This document shows positions 17,576-26,416 of a stretch of 64,000 bases of DNA, in pieces; position 1 is the first letter of the stretch; every line of letters begins with the position of its first letter. Below the pieces are notes generated by a model. It ran no database searches and was not told the origin of the DNA. It saw nothing but the letters and a program-made list of their open reading frames with translations. The stretch is from the NCBI GenBank assembly GCA_016719105.1, contig JADKAQ010000008.1, forward strand, positions 310,001 to 374,000. The letters run 5' to 3'. A program made the translations under genes and the position numbers. The DNA is from Gemmatimonadota bacterium. Lineage in GTDB: Bacteria; Gemmatimonadota; Gemmatimonadetes; Gemmatimonadales; Gemmatimonadaceae.

Positions 17576-17962
17576 ATGGAACCCGCGACATCCCACGCCG
17601 ACGATCGCTTCACGCTGTACGACCTGCGCGTGGAGGTCATCGCCACCGAGCGACCGATGGTGTGCAACCATCGCGCGGGTGACTGGTTCGAGCTCTCCGG
17701 CGAGAACCTCCGCTTCCCCGACGGGCAGTCCTTCCCGATCTACTCGCTGGCCGGAATCCTCCCCATCCTCCCGGCCAAGCAGCGCGAGACGCATCCCGCC
17801 GATTGGATGACGACCGACACCGACATCGCCTGTGTCGATCCCCACTGCGGCGCGCGTTTCCGCATCACCCGCATCGGCACGCGCACCTTTCGGCACGGCG
17901 ACGTCACCGTGGTCCCGATGGCGACCTCGGACGCCGGCACCCCAGAGGCGAACGCGCGATGA
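17576..17962 (+). CDS. TIGR04076 family protein (128 aa)
   Basis: The sequence (DLRVEVIATERPMVCNHRAGDWFEL, then FPIYSLAGILPILPAKQRET and ACVDPHCGARFRI) matches the TIGR04076 pattern: a small soluble domain with a Cys after the first strand, a GD turn, and a later CxxxxC pair that could bind metal. Function is unknown. It overlaps the next gene by ATGA, so it is translationally coupled to an aldo/keto reductase and is probably its partner or modifier. That link is inference. Confidence 0.7.
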   Translation: MEPATSHADDRFTLYDLRVEVIATERPMVCNHRAGDWFELSGENLRFPDGQSFPIYSLAGILPILPAKQRETHPADWMTTDTDIACVDPHCGARFRITRIGTRTFRHGDVTVVPMATSDAGTPEANAR

Positions 17963-19017
17963 GCCCGCACTCCGCCACACACATCGACCTCGCCCCTAGC
18001 TATCGCATCTCGCGCCTCATCAAGGGCGGATGGCAGCTGGCGGGGGGGCACGGTACGATCGATCGCGCCCAGGCCATCGCCGACATGCAGGCCTTTGCCG
18101 AAGCGGGGATCACCACCTTCGACTGCGCCGACATCTACACCGGCGTCGAGGAGCTCATCGGCGAATTCCTGCGCCAGTGGCGCCCGGGGCACCAGCGCGC
18201 CGGCGAGCAGCTGCGCGTGCACACCAAGTTCGTCCCCGACCTGGGGGCGCTCGCTTCGCTCACCGCGCACGACATCCGCCGCATCATCGACCGCTCGCGC
18301 GAGCGTCTGGGCGTGCGCGCCCTCGACCTCGTGCAGTTCCACTGGTGGGATTACGACATCCCGGGACTCCTCGACACGGCGCGCTACCTCGATGCGCTGC
18401 GCCAGGAGGGGAAGATCCGCCACCTCGCCGTGACCAACTTCGACAGCGTGCACCTGCGGGCGTTGCTCGAGGGCGGGGTCCCGATCGTCTCGCACCAGCT
18501 GCAGTACTCGCTCCTCGACCGGCGCGCCGCCGGGACGATGACGGCGCTCTGCCGAGCCCACGGCGTGGGGATGCTCGCCTTCGGCTCACTCGCGGGCGGC
18601 TTTCTCTCGGAGAAGTGGCTCGGCGTCGAGGAACCGTCCGAACCGCTGGAGAACCGCTCGCTCACCAAGTACAAGCTCATCATCGAGGAGTTCGGGGGGT
18701 GGGCGCTCTTCCAGGAGCTGCTGCGGGCGCTCGACGCGATCGCGCGGCAGCACCAGGTGCGCATCGGGACGGTCGCGATCCGCTGGGTGCTCGACCAGCC
18801 AGGGGTCGCAGCCGCCATCATCGGCGCGCGCCACGCCGGGCACCTTGGCGCGACGCGCGCCGCCCTGTCGTTGCAGCTCACGGACGACGATCGCCGCTCA
18901 CTCGACGCCGTCCTGGCGCGTGCCAGCGGCCCCACGGGCGAGGTCTACCACCTGGAGCGCGACCGCACCGGGCGCCACGGGCGCATCATGCGGTACAACC
19001 TCAGCACGGCGCACTGA
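17959..19017 (+). CDS. Aldo/keto reductase (352 aa)
   Basis: A TIM-barrel NADPH-dependent oxidoreductase. Visible family motifs include FDCADIYTGVEELIGEFL (catalytic Asp and Tyr), LDLVQFHWWDYDIPG (the usual catalytic His position), LAVTNFDSVHL, and the cofactor-binding end VAIRWVLDQPGVAAAIIGARHAGHL. The substrate is unknown. Its ATG overlaps the TGA of the TIGR04076 gene. No terminator follows directly; the next 359 bases contain repeats. Confidence 0.88.
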   Translation: MSPHSATHIDLAPSYRISRLIKGGWQLAGGHGTIDRAQAIADMQAFAEAGITTFDCADIYTGVEELIGEFLRQWRPGHQRAGEQLRVHTKFVPDLGALASLTAHDIRRIIDRSRERLGVRALDLVQFHWWDYDIPGLLDTARYLDALRQEGKIRHLAVTNFDSVHLRALLEGGVPIVSHQLQYSLLDRRAAGTMTALCRAHGVGMLAFGSLAGGFLSEKWLGVEEPSEPLENRSLTKYKLIIEEFGGWALFQELLRALDAIARQHQVRIGTVAIRWVLDQPGVAAAIIGARHAGHLGATRAALSLQLTDDDRRSLDAVLARASGPTGEVYHLERDRTGRHGRIMRYNLSTAH

Positions 19018-19376
19018 GCGACCGGAGGGCGCGGCCGGCTCGCGGCCGTGGCGCGCTGCGGAGGGCCACGCACGCCGCGTCGCGAACTCGTCCCCCGTCC
19101 CCCACCACCTGACTCCAAACAGCGCCACCCAGCGCCACCCAGCGACACCCCACAGTAACCGACAGTCAGCGCCGAACGAGCCGGCCGTCGTCCGGCACGT
19201 CCAGCATCAGACGGGGCCGGCTCGCGATTGTGGGGCGCCAGACGCGCTCCGCGGAACCAACGCCCCCCGAAACGGGTCGCAAGGAGCGTCCTGACTGGCA
19301 TCGTAGTGCAGGCGACGACCGTCGCCGCCCCCCCGCACGGCTGGCGGATCGCCGGATGCCCTCTACAATCAAGCAC
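19018..19376. repeat. Intergenic region with short direct and inverted repeats
   Basis: No convincing gene is seen in these 359 bases. Three tandem 10-mers (AGCGCCACCC, AGCGCCACCC, AGCGACACCC) occupy 19121-19150. GAGCCGGCC (19178-19186) and GGCCGGCTC (19215-19223) form an inverted repeat, and GGCCGGCTCGCG occurs twice (about 19031 and 19215). These could be terminator or operator elements between the reductase and the lipoprotein gene. Confidence 0.5.
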
Positions 19377-19865
19377 ATGACCAGACGCCTCCTCGCGATC
19401 GCACTCGCGGGACTCTCCCTCGGCTGTGCGCAGGACCCCGTGATTCCCACGATCGGCGAAGAGCCCATCGTCCTCTCGCTCGGGTTCAGCACCAAGACCT
19501 TTCGCGTCGGCAAGCCCGACACCATCAGCGTGATTGCCACGAGCGCCCTCACCAGCGCCGCACTCGTGGCCTACGGCACCGACTGTCGCTTCCTGGTGAC
19601 CATTCGATCGGCGACCGGGCAGGTCGTCGTTCCACCGAACGGACAACGGCTCTGTATCCCGCTCGTCAGCCCGGTGGTCGACACCTTTCCGCCCAACGGC
19701 GTCATCACGCGCAGGTTCGTGTGGACCGGCCGCTCCGACTTCGTCCCGAGCGGGACCACGACCACGGTGCTTCCGGCCGGGACGTACTACATCTCCGCTG
19801 CCATCAACGCCCTCAACTACACGACCATCGCCCCGGCGGTAAAGGTCGACCTCCTCGCCCAATGA
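19377..19865 (+). CDS. Lipoprotein, hypothetical (162 aa)
   Basis: MTRRLLAIALAGLSLGCAQDP is a clear lipoprotein signal with lipobox LSLGC. The mature part is predicted beta-rich (VLSLGFSTKTFRVGKPDTI, LPAGTYYISAAINAL), suggesting an Ig-like fold similar to intracellular-proteinase-inhibitor-type domains. That fold call is an impression. The stop overlaps the start of the M19 dipeptidase (ATGA), so the two are translationally coupled and both are exported. Confidence 0.7.
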   Translation: MTRRLLAIALAGLSLGCAQDPVIPTIGEEPIVLSLGFSTKTFRVGKPDTISVIATSALTSAALVAYGTDCRFLVTIRSATGQVVVPPNGQRLCIPLVSPVVDTFPPNGVITRRFVWTGRSDFVPSGTTTTVLPAGTYYISAAINALNYTTIAPAVKVDLLAQ

Positions 19866-21160
19866 CCAACCTCTCACGTCACCTCGGTACCGTCGCCGTC
19901 CTCTCGCTCGTCGTCAGCTCCGGCGCCGTCGCGCAGGCCAAGGGAGGCACCGACGACGCCCACTGGGCCAAGGTGCGCCGCGTCCTGCGCACCACACCGC
20001 TCGTCGACGGGCACAACGACCTCCCGTGGTACATTCGCGAAGAGGTGAAGACCGCTCCGCGCGACGTGGAGGCGTACGACCTGCGCACGCGCACCTCGGG
20101 GAACACCGACATCGCCCGCCTCAAGCAGGGAATGGTCGGCGGTCAGTTCTGGTCGGTCTACATCCCGGGCGAGGTCAAGGACTCGGGCTACGCGCGCATC
20201 CAGCTCGAGCAGATCGACATCGCCAAGCGCATTATCGCCAAGTACCCCGACGCCTTCAGCCTCTCGCTCACCGCCGCCGACGTGCGCCGCGCCAAGGCGG
20301 CCGGCAAGGTCGGCTCGCTCCTGGGCATGGAAGGCGGGCACGCCCTCGAAAACTCGTTAGGTGCCCTGCGCGCCTACTACGACCTCGGCGCGCGCTACCT
20401 CACGCTCACGCACAACGTCACGCTCGACTGGGCCGACGCGGCGCAGGACAAGCTCCTGCACGGCGGGCTCACAAAGTTCGGCGAGGAAGTCGTCCGCGAG
20501 ATGAACCGCCTGGGGATGCTCGTCGACCTCTCGCACGTCTCCCCCGGCACGATGAGCGATGCGCTCAACGTGACCGAGTCGCCGGTGATCTTCTCGCACT
20601 CCGCGGCGCGCGCGCTGGTCGACGTGCCGCGCAACGTCCCCGACTCCATCCTCCAGCGCCTCCCGAAGAACGGCGGCGTGGTGATGGTCGCCTTCGTCCC
20701 CGGCTTCACCTCCAACAAGGTGGTGGCGTGGAAGCAGGCACAGGGCGAGCAGGCCGAGGCCGCCCTCAAGCGCCACGCGGGAGACAGTGCCGCGGCGAGG
20801 CGTGACCTGAAGGAGTGGGAACGCACGCACCCGTTCGTGAACGCCACCATTGCCGACGTCGCCGACCACATCGAGCACATCCGCAAGGTGGCCAGCGTGA
20901 ACAACGTCGGACTCGGCAGCGACTACGACGGCACCGGGAACGAACTCCCTGACGGGCTGGGCGATGTCTCCACCTTCCCCGCCTTGCTCGTCGAGCTCTC
21001 CAAGCGCGGCTGGAGCGAGAGCGACCTGCGCAAGGTTGCGGGGGAGAACGTGCTCCGCGTGATGTCGGAGAATGAACGCATCGCCGCGAAGCTGCGTCGG
21101 CAGCGCCCCGCGTCCACCAAGACGATCGAGGAGCTCGACGGACCGCGCCCGAAGATGTAG
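19862..21160 (+). CDS. Secreted M19 membrane-dipeptidase family protein (432 aa)
   Basis: A signal peptide (ending near SSGAVAQ) precedes the metal-site motifs PLVDGHNDLPWYIR (His, Asp), GMEGGHALENSLGAL (Glu), VDLSHVSPGTM, FSHSAARALVDVPRNVPD (His) and NVGLGSDYDGTGNELPDGL. All expected M19 zinc ligands are present. It is the second M19 enzyme in 7 kb, but it differs from 14570-15826 in having an Ala/Lys/Glu-rich insert near VVAWKQAQGEQAEAALKR. It is coupled to the upstream lipoprotein gene. Confidence 0.9.
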   Translation: MTNLSRHLGTVAVLSLVVSSGAVAQAKGGTDDAHWAKVRRVLRTTPLVDGHNDLPWYIREEVKTAPRDVEAYDLRTRTSGNTDIARLKQGMVGGQFWSVYIPGEVKDSGYARIQLEQIDIAKRIIAKYPDAFSLSLTAADVRRAKAAGKVGSLLGMEGGHALENSLGALRAYYDLGARYLTLTHNVTLDWADAAQDKLLHGGLTKFGEEVVREMNRLGMLVDLSHVSPGTMSDALNVTESPVIFSHSAARALVDVPRNVPDSILQRLPKNGGVVMVAFVPGFTSNKVVAWKQAQGEQAEAALKRHAGDSAAARRDLKEWERTHPFVNATIADVADHIEHIRKVASVNNVGLGSDYDGTGNELPDGLGDVSTFPALLVELSKRGWSESDLRKVAGENVLRVMSENERIAAKLRRQRPASTKTIEELDGPRPKM

Positions 21161-21205
21161 GCGAAGGGTCCGATGGGAGGCGCGCCGCCGCGCGCCGTAC
21201 GAACG

Positions 21206-21242
21206 ACGGGGGCCCCGGTGCATCGCGCACCGGGGCCCCCGT
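21206..21242. terminator. Bidirectional 16-bp hairpin
   Basis: ACGGGGGCCCCGGTGC (21206-21221) pairs perfectly with GCACCGGGGCCCCCGT (21227-21242) around a 5-base loop. It lies between the convergent dipeptidase and the secreted hypothetical gene and can stop both transcripts. No U tract is present. Confidence 0.8.
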
Positions 21243-21263
21243 GGCATTCGGTCGATCAACGCG

Positions 21264-22481
21264 TCAGCGCGCGGCGAAGACGAGCGAGAAGCGCCCGCCA
21301 CTGGTGCGCCCCTCACCATCGATGGTCGAGAAGCTGCGTCCTTCGCGGCGGATCGTGAGGCGCCCGCTCGCCACCCGGTCGTTGATGCGCCGAATGTCGA
21401 ACTCGACGCGCCCGCCGGTCGACGTCCAGCGCCCCTCGATGCTCACGCGCTCGCGTCGCGACTCGAGCAGGAGTCGCCCGCTGCGGTCGTCGTCGAGTTC
21501 GACGCGCGCCCGTGTGATCTCCAGGGTCGGCCCCACATCCTGCGCCAGCGTCCCACGCCCACGTTCGTCGCCGTCGAGGGCACTCGCGCCCCCGAACGGC
21601 CCCTCACCGCCGCCGAGGCCCGGGCGATAGTCGTTAGGCAATCCGCGCCCGCGGAACTCGAGCGTCCATGCGCCGCGCTCCCCCGAGCCGTCGCCGTCGA
21701 TGCGCTGCACCTCGTCGGCGTCGCGCAACACCAGCGTGAGCGTCCCCGACGCGGTGTAGCCGAAGATCGCGCTCACGCTCACCTCCACGCGTCGCTCCTG
21801 CACGCGGCGCACGCGGCCGCGGATCTCCCCCTTGGTGGGCTCGTCCACGTCGAGCACCACTTCGCCCCCCGTCCCGATCCGGGCGCGCACGATCGAGAAG
21901 GCCCCCCCGCGCACCCCCGACATGCGCGCGAAGCCATCGCCCACGGCGCGCGAGTCGAGATTGCGATACACCTGCGATCCTGCCCCGGCACTCCAGCTGT
22001 CGAGACGCCCGGGACGCCCGGGACGATCCGGACGGTCGGGACGATCGCCCTCGTCGATCACGGTGCGGTCCTCGACCTCCAGACGGGAGACCCCCGCACG
22101 ACCGCTCCACGACAGCGAGAGTCGCTGCGGAATCATCGCGTCACGATCCGCATAGGCCAACATCCCTTCGCCACGCACGGCGCCCCCCTCGGCCTCGCGC
22201 AACTCGATGCGGTCGACGTTCCCCATCCCCTGTCGGCGCCACGTCCCGCGCAGCACGACCGTGGAGTTGCGCAGCACCACGGTCGCCGCAAAGTCCGCGT
22301 TGCGGCGCAGCGTCAGTCGCACCTCACGTACGTCGCGCGTGTTTCCGCGCTCACCCTCGAGCGTCCCGCGCCCGGAGAGCGTCGGGTTGCGCTCCTGCGC
22401 CTGCCCGCTCGTCGCCACAAGGCTGGTCGCCATCACCAGTGCCGACCGCCCGGCCATCGCTCGCATCACGGAACTCCGCAT
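21264..22481 (-). CDS. Secreted hypothetical protein, beta-rich (405 aa)
   Basis: The start at 22481 gives MRSSVMRAMAGRSALVMATSLVATSGQAQ, a signal peptide, with GGAG about 7 bases upstream. The mature protein is Arg/Asp/Gly-rich with many short beta-type stretches (REVRLTLRRNADFAATVVL, GRLTIRREGRSFSTIDG) and a DRPDRPDRPGRPGR linker encoded by short GC-rich repeats near 22005-22050. No catalytic motif or family is recognised. It is divergent from the membrane protein at 22587. Confidence 0.6.
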   Translation of the reverse strand: MRSSVMRAMAGRSALVMATSLVATSGQAQERNPTLSGRGTLEGERGNTRDVREVRLTLRRNADFAATVVLRNSTVVLRGTWRRQGMGNVDRIELREAEGGAVRGEGMLAYADRDAMIPQRLSLSWSGRAGVSRLEVEDRTVIDEGDRPDRPDRPGRPGRLDSWSAGAGSQVYRNLDSRAVGDGFARMSGVRGGAFSIVRARIGTGGEVVLDVDEPTKGEIRGRVRRVQERRVEVSVSAIFGYTASGTLTLVLRDADEVQRIDGDGSGERGAWTLEFRGRGLPNDYRPGLGGGEGPFGGASALDGDERGRGTLAQDVGPTLEITRARVELDDDRSGRLLLESRRERVSIEGRWTSTGGRVEFDIRRINDRVASGRLTIRREGRSFSTIDGEGRTSGGRFSLVFAAR

Positions 22482-22586
22482 CGTCAGCTCCAAAGCCGTG
22501 AACCGTCCGAGACATCCCATGCCATCGTACCGCGCGTCGCGCGATGCGGTTCCGATGTTCCCCCGTTGTTCCCCCGTGCGCAATGG

Positions 22587-23327
22587 ATGCGCATGTTTGC
22601 ACCACGCGCGCCCATCTTAGCGCCTTCGAGCCTTCCTGTCTTCCACTCGCGTTTCGTGCCCGCTCCTCCGCGTCCCACCAACCAGGCCATCGCGCAGGCA
22701 TCGATAGGGGGTGCGGTCTTCTCCGCCCTCCCCGACTTCCTGCTGTCGGCCGTGTGCCTGTACACCTGGCTCCACCCGATGACGTTCGACCCGCAGCTGG
22801 TGAAGCGCCTCACCGTGCTCACGCTGCTCGAATTCGTCATCGTGCATTCGGCGCCATTCACGGGGTTGGTGGCCCTCTCCGAGCTCAAGACGATCCTGAA
22901 GACGGCGGCGCTCGTCGGCCTTGGCGCATTCTACATGCTCTTTGCGTGGGGCTTCTCCGTCGGCTTCGACTCCAACTGGCCGGCGATCGCCTTCTTCGCC
23001 CTCATGCTCAATCGCCTGCTCCCCGTGCTGCTGGGGGCGGTCCCCAGCAGCGCACAGAAGACCTTCATGGCGACCTGCTGGGGACTCGGCGTCGTTGCGT
23101 ATCTCGGGACCATCTTCGCCGCGGCGCTACTCCCCATTCCGGCACTCGGCATCACCGCCGACGTCATCGCGGCGCAACACTTCACCTCCGGGGGCATGTG
23201 GCCCGAACAACCGTATCGCGCGCTCTTCATGGGGACCGTGTACTTCGCGCTGGTGGGGACGTGGGAGATCGTGGGGATGGCGGCCATCGTCCGACGTTCG
23301 ACACGCCACGCGCGCGCCCCGCACTGA
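22587..23327 (+). CDS. Integral membrane protein, uncharacterised (up to 246 aa)
   Basis: About six hydrophobic segments are visible, for example FSALPDFLLSAVCLYTWL, LTLLEFVIVHSAPFTGLVAL and TVYFALVGTWEIVGMAAIV. No transport or enzyme signature is recognised. The start is uncertain: ATG codons at 22587 and 22593 are possible, and a GTG at 22656 would drop a Pro-rich N-terminus that contains an unusual TTA-GCG codon pair. The serine hydrolase at 23372 follows by 44 bases and may be in the same operon. Confidence 0.6.
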   Translation: MRMFAPRAPILAPSSLPVFHSRFVPAPPRPTNQAIAQASIGGAVFSALPDFLLSAVCLYTWLHPMTFDPQLVKRLTVLTLLEFVIVHSAPFTGLVALSELKTILKTAALVGLGAFYMLFAWGFSVGFDSNWPAIAFFALMLNRLLPVLLGAVPSSAQKTFMATCWGLGVVAYLGTIFAAALLPIPALGITADVIAAQHFTSGGMWPEQPYRALFMGTVYFALVGTWEIVGMAAIVRRSTRHARAPH

Positions 23328-23371
23328 CGTCACGCATCGTGCGCGCGCGTGGCACGCGTACCGCGTCACGC

Positions 23372-24451
23372 ATGCGGCGTCAGTTCCTCGCCGGCGTCAC
23401 GTGTGCCCTCGCGCTCGCCGCCTGCGAGCGTCCTCCCCAGGCCACAACTCCCACGCGCCCCACGCTCGAGGCACTCTTCGCGCGCTTTGCCGCTGCCGGC
23501 ATGCCAGGGGCGAGCGTCCTCGTCGTGCGACACGATTCCGTGCTGGTACGGGAATCGTTCGGCTTGTCCGACGTCGAGGGCAACGTCGCGGCGACGCCGG
23601 CGACCAACTATCGCCTCGCGTCGCTCACCAAGCAGTTCACCGCGACGGCGATCCTCCTGCTCGCGCGGGACGGCGCGCTGTCGCTCGACGACGCAGTGCG
23701 TGATCGCCTCCCCGAGCTCCCCGCGTACGCGCGTGATGTCACCATCCGCCACCTGCTGACGCACACCTCGGGACTGTGGGACTACGAGGCGTTCGTCCCC
23801 GATTCGCAGGTGCGCCAGGTGCACGATGCCGATGCGCTCACCCTCGTGAGCACGCGTGCCGAGAGCCTGTACTTCGCGCCGGGGACATCGTGGCGTTACT
23901 CGAATACCGGGTACGCGCTTCTCGCCCTCATCGCCGAGCGCGTCAGTGGCCAGCGCTTCGCCGACCTGGTGCGCGAACGGATCTTCGTCCCGCTGGAGAT
24001 GCGCGACACCTACGCCCACGAGGAAGGGCGCACCGACATTCCGCGCCGGGCGTGGGGATACACGGTGCACGGTGATTCCGTCACGCGCACCGACCAGAGC
24101 AACACCTCGGCGGTCCTGGGCGATGGCGGCATCTACTCGTCGATCGACGATCTCGCGCGCTGGGACGCGTCGCTCCGGCGTGCACCGCTGGTGGGCGACT
24201 CACTCTGGCAGCAGGCGACGACGGCGTTCGTCCTGGGCAACGGGACGCCGACGGAGTACGGCTTCGGGTGGTTCGTGGAACGCTACAAGGGACATGCCCG
24301 CCTGCGACATCACGGGGAGACGCGTGGTTTCACCAACGCGATCTCGCGGTTCCCCGACGATGGACTGACGATCATCGTCCTCACGAATCGCACCGGCTCG
24401 GCCCCGTGGGAGATCGCCGATGCGCTCGCCGACCTCTACCTCTCCCCCTAG
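23372..24451 (+). CDS. Serine hydrolase lipoprotein, class C beta-lactamase family (359 aa)
   Basis: The N-terminus (FLAGVTCALALAACERPP) has a lipoprotein signal with lipobox LAAC. The catalytic motifs are SLTKQFT (SxxK, near residue 90), YSNTGY (YxN) and HHGETRG (third motif, HxG type). Such proteins act as DD-peptidases, esterases or D-aminopeptidases, and rarely as true beta-lactamases. The HxG in place of KTG points to the esterase/peptidase type. It probably faces the periplasm. The adjacent membrane protein may be a partner. Confidence 0.85.
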   Translation: MRRQFLAGVTCALALAACERPPQATTPTRPTLEALFARFAAAGMPGASVLVVRHDSVLVRESFGLSDVEGNVAATPATNYRLASLTKQFTATAILLLARDGALSLDDAVRDRLPELPAYARDVTIRHLLTHTSGLWDYEAFVPDSQVRQVHDADALTLVSTRAESLYFAPGTSWRYSNTGYALLALIAERVSGQRFADLVRERIFVPLEMRDTYAHEEGRTDIPRRAWGYTVHGDSVTRTDQSNTSAVLGDGGIYSSIDDLARWDASLRRAPLVGDSLWQQATTAFVLGNGTPTEYGFGWFVERYKGHARLRHHGETRGFTNAISRFPDDGLTIIVLTNRTGSAPWEIADALADLYLSP

Positions 24452-24807
24452 AAAACCGTCACCTGCAACGCTCCCGCCGGGGGAAGGATGTGGCGTCGGC
24501 CCGATGAGGCGACGGGGTCGCACGTAGCGGAACAGCACTGAGCGGAACGGCACGCAGACACCGGCGGTCATTCTCGCACGGAGTTGGTAGCCACCTCCCC
24601 GATTCGTCCGTGCTCGGTATGCGATCAGCATGCGATCGGCACACGATCGATGCGCGAGCGCAGTGCGACGCGCCGATCACGATGGGGGTCGAGGGGAACT
24701 CGCCGATGGGGGAGGGTGGGCGCGAGATCGCAGGATGGACTCGCGCAATTGCGCGGCGCGTCTTACAATTACGCAGGCGGAGAAGTCAACCGCCCGAACG
24801 AACGTAT

Positions 24808-24841
24808 GCGGCACCAGGGTCTCCGGGGATCCTGGTGCCGC
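24808..24841. other. Stable hairpin (11-bp stem)
   Basis: GCGGCACCAGG (24808-24818) pairs perfectly with CCTGGTGCCGC (24831-24841) around a 12-base loop. It is about 360 bases past the serine hydrolase stop. It could be a distal terminator or part of a structured RNA. Confidence 0.5.
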
Positions 24842-24888
24842 GTCGTTTCCGGGACCCCCGTCAGCAGCAAACAGGTGCCTAACGTCGA

Positions 24889-24902
24889 TTTCCCTAGGGA
24901 AA
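24889..24902. promoter_or_regulatory. 14-bp perfect palindrome
   Basis: TTTCCCTAGGGAAA is a perfect palindrome flanked on both sides by GCCTAACG motifs (near 24877 and 24908). Its AT-rich ends stand out from the surroundings and fit a dimeric regulator site. No nearby gene start explains it. Confidence 0.4.
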
Positions 24903-25482
24903 ATGGCGCCTAACGCCGCCCGGCGATGTGCGATGCACGGCGTCCGGCGAGCCCCCCCGTGCGGTCGCTATCCACCCACCGTGGTCCTTCCGGCGTGTGG
25001 TCGTCGCCCCCGGTCGCGCCCCCTCGGCAGCGCCGGACGGAGGTGTCGACCGAACTTTTTTTCGGACGGCGGGCGGCGCCGCTCCCCGAATCGCTCGAGG
25101 TTGTGCCACTCGGAGAGACGCGCTGCGGCGCGCTCGCAGTGCCGATCGGGTGGGGGACGGACAATGGAAAGGCGGGACCACCGCACACCCGCAGGTTGCT
25201 ATCGGCGCGCATGCGGACGGCAGCGTACGCATCCAGCGAACGCATGCCGCGCGATGACACGCCGCTGGCGCATCGACCTCAGCGCGCACGGGTGGGCGAA
25301 CGTCGCGTACGTCTCGACCGCGCGTCGCGTTGTTCACCACCGTGCCCACTCGAGAGCGGTGCACGGGTGCGCGCGCCCTCACCTCGCGACGCCGTAGGCG
25401 TCGCGCGATGTCGAGCGCCATGGTGCACCCTCGGCGCCGCACCGCCTCTCAGCACAACCGAATCGCGCCGGGAAAAGGAACA

Positions 25483-25513
25483 GCGGGGCCAGGCTCCCCC
25501 GCCTGGACCCCGC
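25483..25513 (-). terminator. Terminator of the PEP-CTERM gene
   Basis: A stem of GCGGGGCCAGGC with GCCTGG-A-CCCCGC (one bulged base) is followed on the minus strand by a T-rich run (TTCCTTTTCC). It lies 25 bases past the PEP-CTERM stop. Confidence 0.65.
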
Positions 25514-25537
25514 CGTGGTTCGCCAAGCTGACCTGGG

Positions 25538-26416
25538 TTAGGCCGTCTCGTCGCCCCTGGTGCGGCGACGACGCCGCGCCATCGCCCCGCCGATGCCGGC
25601 GAGGCCGCTCCCGAGCAGGATCATCGTCGCGGGCTCCGGCGTCACGCTCGAGCGCAGCTCGAAGTTGTCGTGCACCGCGAGGACCGGGTCGTTGTTGAAG
25701 CCGAGGGTGACGTTGTCGGCAAAGGCCTTGTACGCGTGCGGCCAGTTGCTCCCCACCCCGATCCCGATGCCGTAGACCACCGCATCGCCTAACGAGTAGC
25801 AATTGGTGCCATTCCCCCACGCCGACGGCGAGGCCGTCTTGAGCGGAATCCCCGGCGTGATCCCCGGCGGGTTGCTGCAGTCGTCGATCGTGTACCCTTC
25901 GCCCGTCACGAAGCGCCAGAACATCTGGTTCGTGGCGTTCTCCGAAATCCACTGGTTGGTCGGGGCCGGCTGCGCCAGCGTGTACCAGCGCTCCCACACC
26001 AGCTCGCTGTACACCGGCGCGCCGATCGACCCGCTGCGCACGTACAGGCGCAACGCGGGCGACTGCGCCTCCCACGGCGCGTCCCCCGTTTGCCCCATCG
26101 CCACGCGGTACCAGTCAAAGCCGACCTGCGTCAGCTGCGAGAGCTGCCCCCACCCCTGCGTGGTCGCCGGGTTGCCCGAAAAGAGGTTGAACCACCCCCA
26201 ATCGGCGAGGTTGCCGCTCACGGAAAGCTCCAGCGACCCGTTGCCGTTGCGCGGGTTCGTCCCCGTGATCTGAGAAGCGCCACCCGAACCGCGAACATCG
26301 CTGACCCACGGACCGCCCGGATACACCGTTCGCTGCGCCTCGACCCCGACCGGGATCGACACCAGCAGCGCCACCGCGGCCACTGCACCCCGCAGGGTGC
26401 GCGTCATCGTACGCAT
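25538..26416 (-). CDS. PEP-CTERM sorting-domain protein (292 aa)
   Basis: The signal peptide runs to about VGVEAQ. The C-terminus has the PEP-CTERM signal: TPEPATMILLGSGLAGIGG, one hydrophobic helix and an Arg cluster (from about residue 259). Such proteins are processed by exosortase and linked to exopolysaccharide production in Gram-negative bacteria. The mature part is probably a beta-sandwich surface domain. AAGGAG precedes the ATG at 26416. No exosortase gene is in the window. It lies just past a polysaccharide operon but has its own upstream region, including a CRP-like site. Confidence 0.85.
   Translation of the reverse strand: MRTMTRTLRGAVAAVALLVSIPVGVEAQRTVYPGGPWVSDVRGSGGASQITGTNPRNGNGSLELSVSGNLADWGWFNLFSGNPATTQGWGQLSQLTQVGFDWYRVAMGQTGDAPWEAQSPALRLYVRSGSIGAPVYSELVWERWYTLAQPAPTNQWISENATNQMFWRFVTGEGYTIDDCSNPPGITPGIPLKTASPSAWGNGTNCYSLGDAVVYGIGIGVGSNWPHAYKAFADNVTLGFNNDPVLAVHDNFELRSSVTPEPATMILLGSGLAGIGGAMARRRRRTRGDETA

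Larger units (their letters stand above)
24452..25537. other. 1.1 kb region without a recognisable gene
   Basis: Open frames exist on both strands, but their translations are Arg/Pro-rich with no motif, as expected for shadow frames in GC-rich DNA. I see no tRNA or CRISPR. The region holds a stable hairpin (24808-24841), a 14-base palindrome (24889-24902), two GCCTAACG motifs (near 24877 and 24908) and, at its right end, the terminator of the PEP-CTERM gene. It may encode a non-coding RNA or be a decayed gene. Confidence 0.5.

Noticed and set aside
15589..17667. Very long minus-strand open frame overlapping the dipeptidase and antiporter genes
   Set aside because: Its translation is Arg/Gly-rich without motifs and runs antiparallel or out of frame through recognisable proteins. 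Long shadow frames are common at this GC content.
23372..24451. True beta-lactamase resistance gene
   Set aside because: It has a lipoprotein signal and HxG in place of the KTG-type motif, as in serine hydrolases and esterases of the same fold. There is no evidence of resistance function.
24894..25531. Open frames of 180-200 codons in the empty region
   Set aside because: Translations are Arg/Pro/Ala-rich with no hydrophobic core, motif or ribosome binding site.
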